The notes under the pieces are model-generated. The model saw only the letters and a list, made by a program, of their open reading frames with translations, was not told the origin of the DNA and did not search any database. A program made the position numbers and the translations under genes. A stretch of 64,000 nt of DNA from Massilia violaceinigra (GTDB lineage Bacteria; Pseudomonadota; Gammaproteobacteria; Burkholderiales; Burkholderiaceae_D), in NCBI RefSeq assembly GCF_002752675.1, contig NZ_CP024608.1, positions 434,001 through 498,000 of the forward strand, given 5' to 3'. Below, piece after piece: positions 59,125 through 64,000 of this stretch. Position 1 is the first letter of the stretch; each line of letters begins with the position of its first letter.

Positions 59125-59474
59125 GCTTGTTCTCCGATCTGGCGTTGCAGCTTGCGGGTCAGTTTGGCGAAAATCAGTTCGTAGGCGCGCTGCAGCAGCG
59201 CCGCCGCTTCCGCGTCGCTGAGCGCCTTCGCGTTCTCCACATACACCCACTTCGCCCGTGCCAGGTAAGGGGCGGGAATGATGCCGGGGCGGTCGGTCAG
59301 TTCCAGGAAGCGCTCGTCGTCCACCTTGAAGCAGATACCCGTGGCCGGCACGGCGTGGTCCGACATCGCAAACATCTTCTCGCCCACCGAATACACCGCC
59401 CGCGTTTCCCACTTCAGGTCTTCGGTCGCGCCGGGGAAGGTGCGGCACAGCGCTTTTGCGGTTTCAAAATCCAT
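59121..59474 (-). CDS. MmcQ/YjbR family protein
   Basis: This 117-residue protein has the YjbR fold (double-wing DNA-binding-like), with LCRTFPGATEDLKWE near residue 9, FKVDDERFLELTDRPGIIPAPYL near residue 50, and a helical C-terminus. Function is unknown. It starts 9 bp after the ATPase gene and overlaps the following ligase gene, so it belongs to the transporter operon. Confidence 0.88.
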   Translation of the reverse strand: MDFETAKALCRTFPGATEDLKWETRAVYSVGEKMFAMSDHAVPATGICFKVDDERFLELTDRPGIIPAPYLARAKWVYVENAKALSDAEAAALLQRAYELIFAKLTRKLQRQIGEQA

Positions 59475-59483
59475 CGTGATCTC

Positions 59484-60305
59484 TCAGGCCAGCCAGCGTT
59501 TGCGGCGGCGGTAAAATTTCATGTCTCGAAAACTCTTGCGCTCCGCGCCAGCCACGCCAAGGTAGAACTCCTTGACGTCTTCATTGCTGGCCAGTTCCTT
59601 GGCCTCGCCTTCCATCACCACACGCCCGTTCTCGAGGATGTAGCCGAAGTCGGCGTAGCGCAGCGCCACCGTGGTGTTTTGCTCGGCCAGCAGGAACGAC
59701 ACGCCTTCCTTCTGGTTCAGGTCCTTGACGATGTCGAAGATCTCTTCGACGATCTGCGGCGCGATGCCCATCGACGGTTCGTCGAGCAGGATCATCGACG
59801 GCTTGGCCATCAGCGCGCGCCCGATGGCGCACATCTGCTGCTCGCCGCCCGAGGTGTAGCCTGCCTGGCTGGAACGCCGCTCTTTCAGGCGCGGAAAATA
59901 CGCGTACACCGCTTCCAGCGCCGCTTTTAGTTCAGCGCGCGAGATGTTGCGCGTGTAGGCGCCGGTCAGCAGGTTTTCTTCGATGGTCAGGTGGCCGAAA
60001 CAGTGGCGCCCTTCCATCACCTGCGACAGGCCGCGCTTGACCAGCTCATTCGGGGTCAGATGGTCGACCCGTTCACCCTTGAACTGCACCTCGCCCTTGG
60101 TCACGTCGCCACGCTCGCCGCGCAGCAGGGTCGAAATGGTTTTCAGGGTGGTCGATTTGCCCGCCCCGTTGGCGCCCAGCAGGGCCACGATCTTGCCTTT
60201 CGGGACCTGCAGCGAGACGCCTTTCAAAACCAGGATCACGTGGTCGTAAATGACTTCGATGTTATTGACCGACAGGTAAGGCTGGCTGGCAGTGATGGTG
60301 GTCAT
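59484..60305 (-). CDS. Branched-chain-type ABC transporter ATP-binding protein (LivF type)
   Basis: This 273-residue ATPase is the LivF-type partner of a branched-chain-amino-acid-like (HAAT) importer. Walker A is LLGANGAGKST near residue 43, the signature is TSGGEQQMCAIGRAL near residue 149, Walker B is MILLDEPSMGIAP near residue 172, and LAEQNTTVAL carries the switch region. It is about 35 residues longer than typical LivF because of a basic C-terminal tail (SFRDMKFYRRRKRWLA). A terminator-like hairpin precedes it. Confidence 0.9.
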   Translation of the reverse strand: MTTITASQPYLSVNNIEVIYDHVILVLKGVSLQVPKGKIVALLGANGAGKSTTLKTISTLLRGERGDVTKGEVQFKGERVDHLTPNELVKRGLSQVMEGRHCFGHLTIEENLLTGAYTRNISRAELKAALEAVYAYFPRLKERRSSQAGYTSGGEQQMCAIGRALMAKPSMILLDEPSMGIAPQIVEEIFDIVKDLNQKEGVSFLLAEQNTTVALRYADFGYILENGRVVMEGEAKELASNEDVKEFYLGVAGAERKSFRDMKFYRRRKRWLA

Positions 60306-60323
60306 AGGCTCTTCGCGCGATGT

Positions 60324-60357
60324 AAAAATCCCCCACGCCGCTGTTCTGGCGCGGGGG
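60324..60357 (-). terminator. Terminator-like hairpin between the binding-protein gene and livF-type gene
   Basis: On the minus strand CCCCCGCGCC pairs over ten positions (one G-U) with GGCGTGGGGG around AGAACAGC, followed by ATTTTTA. It begins 24 nt after the binding-protein stop. The downstream ATPase has no other visible promoter, so partial termination or mRNA stabilisation is likely. Confidence 0.75.
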
Positions 60358-60381
60358 CAAGGGAACGATTACTTCATATGC

Positions 60382-61695
60382 TTACTTCATGCAGCTTGGC
60401 GTGATCTTCTTCTCGGCCGCGTAGGCGTTCGACGAATCCTCGACCAGCTTGCGCGTGAGGGCCTTGTCTCCCACCACCCAGTTCGGCGTGATGGCGATCC
60501 ACTTCTTGCCATCCCACTGCTGGACCTTGACCGCGCCCGACCCTTCGTGGTCGTCGCAGCTGGTTTTCACGGTCGGGAACATGCCGAAGGCACCCAGCGC
60601 TTTCTGGCGTGCTTCATCCACGTTCAGGTTTTCCAGGCCCCAGCGCATCTGCTCGCCGGTCATGATTTTGCCCTTGCCGAATTTGTCCTGCGCCACGCGG
60701 ATCGCTTCGACCCACAGGATGCCGGCGGTCAGGCCGCGCATGTGATACACCGAACCGATACGCGCCTGGTCGGCCAGGTTGCCCTTGCCGGATGCGTAGA
60801 CCTTCTTGCGGATCTCGTCGATCAGCGGATAGTTACCCGGCGTGTTGAAGGTCATCGAGGTATAGCCCTTGGCCGCATCGCCCGACGGGATCGTGTCTTC
60901 TTCGGAACCGGCCCACCACACGCCCAGCATTTTCTCGCGCGGGAAGCCGTTACGCTGCGCGGTCTTGATCGCGACCGAATTCATCACGCCCCAGCCCCAC
61001 AGGATCACGTGGTCCGGCTTGGCCTGGCGGATCTGCAGCCACTGCGACTGCTGCTCGCTGCCCGGCGGCGCCACCGCGATCTTGATCAATTCGAAGCCGT
61101 ACTGCTTGGCCTGCGCTTCCAGCACCGGCAGCGGTTCCTTGCCGAAGGCCGAGTCGTGGTACAGGTGGACGATCTTTTTGCCTTTCAGTTTGTCGTAGCC
61201 GCCGTTTTTGTCGGCCAGGTACTTGATCATCGCCGCCGCCTGGTTCCAGTAGCTGGTAATAAGCGGGAACACGTAGGGGAAGACCTTGCCGTTGGCCGCG
61301 TCCGAGCGGCCGTAGCCGAGGGTCGTCATCGGGATCTTGTCCTGCACCAGGCGATCGAGCACGCCGTAGGCGATCCCGGTCGACAGCGGTTCGACCATGC
61401 TGGCCCCGCCGTTCTTGGTTTTCAGCCGTTCGTAGCACTCGATGCCGCGCGACGGGTTGTATTCGGTCTCGCATTCTTCCCACTGGATCTTGACGCCATT
61501 GACGCCGCCGTTGGCGTTGATCAGGTTGAAGTAATCGATCGCACCGCCGTAAAAGCCCGAACCGCCGGCCGCATACGGACCGACGCGGTAGGACGGCAGC
61601 GCGATGAACTGGTCGGCCGCCTGCACCTGGTTGAATGCGCCGATCAGGGTGGCGCACAGCATGATGCTCTTCATCTTATGTTTTACGTGATTCAT
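60382..61695 (-). CDS. Branched-chain-type ABC transporter substrate-binding protein
   Basis: This 437-residue periplasmic binding protein (type 1 fold, Peripla_BP_6) has a signal peptide (cleavage near VQAAD) and family sequences YNPSRGIECYERLKTKNG near residue 80 and YHDSAFGKEPLPVLEAQAK near residue 180. GGAGACGACA precedes ATG 61695. It is larger than LivJ/LivK and resembles binding proteins of aromatic or urea-like acid transporters; the ligand is unknown. It is followed by a terminator-like hairpin. Confidence 0.9.
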   Translation of the reverse strand: MNHVKHKMKSIMLCATLIGAFNQVQAADQFIALPSYRVGPYAAGGSGFYGGAIDYFNLINANGGVNGVKIQWEECETEYNPSRGIECYERLKTKNGGASMVEPLSTGIAYGVLDRLVQDKIPMTTLGYGRSDAANGKVFPYVFPLITSYWNQAAAMIKYLADKNGGYDKLKGKKIVHLYHDSAFGKEPLPVLEAQAKQYGFELIKIAVAPPGSEQQSQWLQIRQAKPDHVILWGWGVMNSVAIKTAQRNGFPREKMLGVWWAGSEEDTIPSGDAAKGYTSMTFNTPGNYPLIDEIRKKVYASGKGNLADQARIGSVYHMRGLTAGILWVEAIRVAQDKFGKGKIMTGEQMRWGLENLNVDEARQKALGAFGMFPTVKTSCDDHEGSGAVKVQQWDGKKWIAITPNWVVGDKALTRKLVEDSSNAYAAEKKITPSCMK

Positions 61696-61716
61696 TGTCG
61701 TCTCCGGAAGAATGCG

Positions 61717-62775
61717 TTAGTGCGGGAACGGCCAAAGCCGCAGTTTTTCTTTACCTACTTGCCACAGGCGCGCTAGGCCATGCGGCTCCACGATCAGAAA
61801 AAAGATAATCAGCGCGCCGAACACCATCAGTTCCAGGTTCGACGCCACCGAGGTTGGCAGCGACAGGCTGTGCGCCAGAATATTCAAAAAGACCGGCAGC
61901 AGCACGATGAAGGCCGCGCCGAGGAAGGAACCGAGCACCGAGCCGACCCCGCCGATGATGATCATGAACAGGATGCGGAACGACAGATCGAGGTTGTACG
62001 CCTCCGGTTCGACCGTGCCCAGATAGGCGTAGGCGTACAGCGCGCCGGCTACGCCGCAGTAGAACGAGCTGACCGCGAAGGCCAGCAGCTTGGTTCGCAT
62101 CGGGCGAAAGCCGATGACTTCGGCCGCCACGTCCATGTCGCGCACCGCCATCCACGAGCGGCCCACGTTCGAGCGGATCATGTTCTTGGCCAGCAGCGCC
62201 ATGAGCGCCACGATCGCCAGCACCAGCACGTACTTGCTGGCCGGCGTATCGAACTGGTAGCCGAAGATGACGATCTTCTGCGCCGTGATCACGCCCGAGC
62301 TGCTGTAGTTGGTCAGGTAGGGGATCTTGGTCAGGCACCAGACCACGAAGAACTGCGTGGCCAGGGTCGACGCGGCCAGGTAAAAGCCGCGGATGCGCAG
62401 CGACGGCAGGCCGAAGGCGATGCCCACCATGGCCGCGCACAGGCCGCCCAGCACGAAGGCGAGCAGCATCGGAATGCCGGGCAGGCGCGCGATGAAGTTA
62501 AACGACGCGAACGCGCCCACCGCCATGAAGGCGGCGGTGCCGAGCGAGAGCTGGCCGCAATAGCCGGTGAGGATGTTCAGGCCGAGCGCTGCCAGCGAAA
62601 AGATCAGGAACGGAATCAGGATCGCCGACAGCATGTAGGGCGAGGCGAACACCGGCACGATGGCGAGCGCCAGCAGCAGCAGGCCGCCCAGGGCGATGCG
62701 GTCCTGGCGGATCGGGAAGATCTGCCCGTCCGACTCGTAGGTGGTCTTGAATTGTCCGGCTTCGCGGTAAAACAT
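61717..62775 (-). CDS. Branched-chain-type ABC transporter permease (LivM type)
   Basis: This 352-residue inner-membrane protein has about nine hydrophobic helices and the LivM signature GYCGQLSLGTAAFMAVGAF near residue 71, with the C-terminal GGVGSVLGSFLGAAF near residue 275. It forms the translocation pore with the LivH-type permease encoded 1 bp upstream. It is 21 bp before the binding-protein gene in the same operon. Confidence 0.92.
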   Translation of the reverse strand: MFYREAGQFKTTYESDGQIFPIRQDRIALGGLLLLALAIVPVFASPYMLSAILIPFLIFSLAALGLNILTGYCGQLSLGTAAFMAVGAFASFNFIARLPGIPMLLAFVLGGLCAAMVGIAFGLPSLRIRGFYLAASTLATQFFVVWCLTKIPYLTNYSSSGVITAQKIVIFGYQFDTPASKYVLVLAIVALMALLAKNMIRSNVGRSWMAVRDMDVAAEVIGFRPMRTKLLAFAVSSFYCGVAGALYAYAYLGTVEPEAYNLDLSFRILFMIIIGGVGSVLGSFLGAAFIVLLPVFLNILAHSLSLPTSVASNLELMVFGALIIFFLIVEPHGLARLWQVGKEKLRLWPFPH

Positions 62776-62776
62776 A

Positions 62777-63673
62777 TCAGATTCTCCGGATGATTTTTTC
62801 GCCGAACAGGCCTTCCGGCCGCACCAGCAGGAACAGCAGGGCCAGCACGTACGGGAACCAGCCTTCGATGCCGCCGCCGACCATCGGGCCGATATAGACC
62901 TCGGCCAGTTTTTCGGATGCGCCGATGATCAGGCCACCGACGATGGCCCCCGGGACCGAAGTAAAGCCGCCCAGGATCAGCACCGGCAGCGCCTTCAAGG
63001 CGATGAAGGTCAGCGCGAACTGCACGCCGTTGCGCGCGCCCCACAAGAGGCCCGCCACCAGCGCGACCAGCCCGGCCACGGCCCACACCACGGCCCAGAT
63101 CTGCTGCAGCGGGATGCCGACGGCAAGTGCGGCCTGATGATCGTCGGCGACGGCGCGCAGGGCGCGGCCCACTTTGGTTTTCGAGAACAGCAGCGCGAGC
63201 GCGGTGACCAGCACCGCGCAGATGCCGGCGGCGGTCACGTCGAACTGGGAGACGATGATGTTGTAGTTATCGAGCAGGAAGGGGATCGGCACATCGTCGA
63301 TCGGCAGGTCCAGCTTGTGCACCTGCGAGCCCCACAGCAGCTGGGCCAGGCCTTCGATGAAGAACGCCAGGCCGATGGTGGCCATGAAGAGGGTGATTTC
63401 GGGCTGGTTGACCAGCGGGCGCAGGACGATCCGTTCGATGGCCAGGCCGAGCGCGATCATCACCACGATGGTGAGCGGGATCGCGAGCCAGATCGAGACG
63501 CCGAATTTGTCGATGATGCCGACGCAGGTGAGGGCGGCGAAAAATACCATTGCGCCCTGCGCGAAGTTGAATACCCCGGAGGCTTTGTAGATCAGCACGA
63601 AACCGATCGCCACCAGCGCGTACATGACGCCGGAGAGCAGGCCGCCGATCAGGACTTCAAAGAAAAAATTCAT
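62777..63673 (-). CDS. Branched-chain-type ABC transporter permease (LivH type)
   Basis: This 298-residue inner-membrane protein has about eight helices and LivH features: GGLLSGVMYALVAIGFVLIYKA near residue 11, GVFNFAQGAMVFF near residue 33 and GGFTSVPGAIVGGLIIG near residue 235. It is separated by 1 bp from the LivM-type gene. A REP-like element lies in the 141-bp gap to the preceding LivG-type ATPase gene. Confidence 0.92.
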   Translation of the reverse strand: MNFFFEVLIGGLLSGVMYALVAIGFVLIYKASGVFNFAQGAMVFFAALTCVGIIDKFGVSIWLAIPLTIVVMIALGLAIERIVLRPLVNQPEITLFMATIGLAFFIEGLAQLLWGSQVHKLDLPIDDVPIPFLLDNYNIIVSQFDVTAAGICAVLVTALALLFSKTKVGRALRAVADDHQAALAVGIPLQQIWAVVWAVAGLVALVAGLLWGARNGVQFALTFIALKALPVLILGGFTSVPGAIVGGLIIGASEKLAEVYIGPMVGGGIEGWFPYVLALLFLLVRPEGLFGEKIIRRI

Positions 63674-63694
63674 GGTGTACCCTTAACGCTGACT

Positions 63695-63778
63695 CCGTCG
63701 TTCCCGCAAAGGCCCTCTTGGCCATCGACCTTAAAGCCGTCGTTCCCGCCGAGTGCCGCCTTGGCGCGGGAACGACGG
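63695..63778. repeat. REP-like element inside the transporter operon
   Basis: CCGTCGTTCCCGC occurs at 63695-63707 and 63737-63750, with an inverted copy GCGGGAACGACGG ending at 63778. The element lies between the LivG-type and LivH-type genes, which are both on the minus strand, so it would be transcribed. Confidence 0.75.
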
Positions 63779-63814
63779 TGTAGGATGGCGAACGTTGTAG
63801 TGCTGCGAGCGGCT

Positions 63815-64000
63815 TCAATGCGCCACCCCCAAATACGCGTTAATCACATTCTGATTACTGCGCACTTCATCCGGCGTCCCATCCCCGATCTTCTTGCCGT
63901 AATCGAGCACCACCACCCGGTCCGAAATATCCATCACCACACCCATGTCATGCTCGATCAGCACGATGGTGGTCCCGAACTGGTCGTTCACGTCGAGTAT
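63815..64000 (-). CDS. Branched-chain-type ABC transporter ATP-binding protein (LivG type), partial
   Basis: Only the last 61 codons are in the window; the gene continues past the right edge. The visible part contains [21 protein letters not shown] with the switch His, then [18 protein letters not shown], the usual end of LivG. It is the second ATPase of the importer and the most upstream gene of the operon seen here. Confidence 0.88.
   Translation of the reverse strand: MLDVNDQFGTTIVLIEHDMGVVMDISDRVVVLDYGKKIGDGTPDEVRSNQNVINAYLGVAH

Overview
The window looks like a chromosomal segment of a high-GC betaproteobacterium of the family Oxalobacteraceae (Massilia/Duganella/Janthinobacterium group). 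This is inferred from the mnmG-rsmG-parA-parB-atpIBEFHAGDC gene order, the slmA/HAD-nucleotidase/argB neighbourhood, uniform high-GC codon use, and the secreted protease and chitinase repertoire. No rRNA, CRISPR array, insertion sequence or prophage was recognised.

Layout. (1) 1-9.0 kb: a polyol (mannitol/sorbitol-type) locus. A minus-strand operon encodes a binding protein, two permeases, an ATPase, a mannitol-type dehydrogenase and an AraC regulator. A divergent short-chain polyol dehydrogenase follows, then a converging iron-dependent alcohol dehydrogenase. The divergent promoter region carries repeated GATACTTT half-sites. (2) 9.0-14.4 kb: a TauE-type permease, three parS centromere sites, mnmG-rsmG, an AT-rich 36-bp repeat block, and parA-parB. 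(3) 14.4-22.2 kb: the complete F1Fo ATP synthase operon with a strong sigma70 promoter, and hairpins directly after atpE, atpA and atpD, the genes for the multi-copy subunits; two near-identical intrinsic terminators follow. (4) 22.2-26.7 kb: secreted M9 collagenase and M6 metalloprotease. (5) 26.9-41.2 kb: mixed housekeeping and stress genes (DUF2726, serine hydrolase, CoA-binding protein, PPK2, HD-GYP, glutathione peroxidase, rhodanese with an FtrA-type regulator, ArsR regulator, pabB-pabC fusion, slmA, nucleotidase, TraB/GumN, tRNA-Thr, argB).

(6) 41.4-46.4 kb: an accessory stretch with a CWC protein, an unknown two-gene membrane module, three tandem DUF29 paralogues of identical length (143 aa), a PHB-depolymerase-type esterase and a CopG regulator with a tandem 11-bp operator array. 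(7) 46.4-49.9 kb: a run of small metabolic genes (VOC, thioesterase, DUF1289, membrane protein, MBL hydrolase, nitronate monooxygenase). (8) 50-56.7 kb: a chitin-degradation cluster with one GH19 and two GH18 lipoprotein chitinases, all sharing an N-terminal chitin-binding module and a Thr-Pro linker, plus a JmjC-like cupin. (9) 57-64 kb: hpt, then a branched-chain-amino-acid-type ABC transporter operon that also carries a phenylacetate-CoA-ligase-like enzyme and a YjbR protein, running off the right edge inside the second ATPase gene.

A REP-like palindrome with core CCGTCGTTCCCGC recurs in at least five intergenic regions. No single locus can be claimed as a new system. The best candidates for follow-up are the hairpins after the multi-copy subunit genes, the DUF29 triplet beside the unknown two-gene module, and the CopG operator array.
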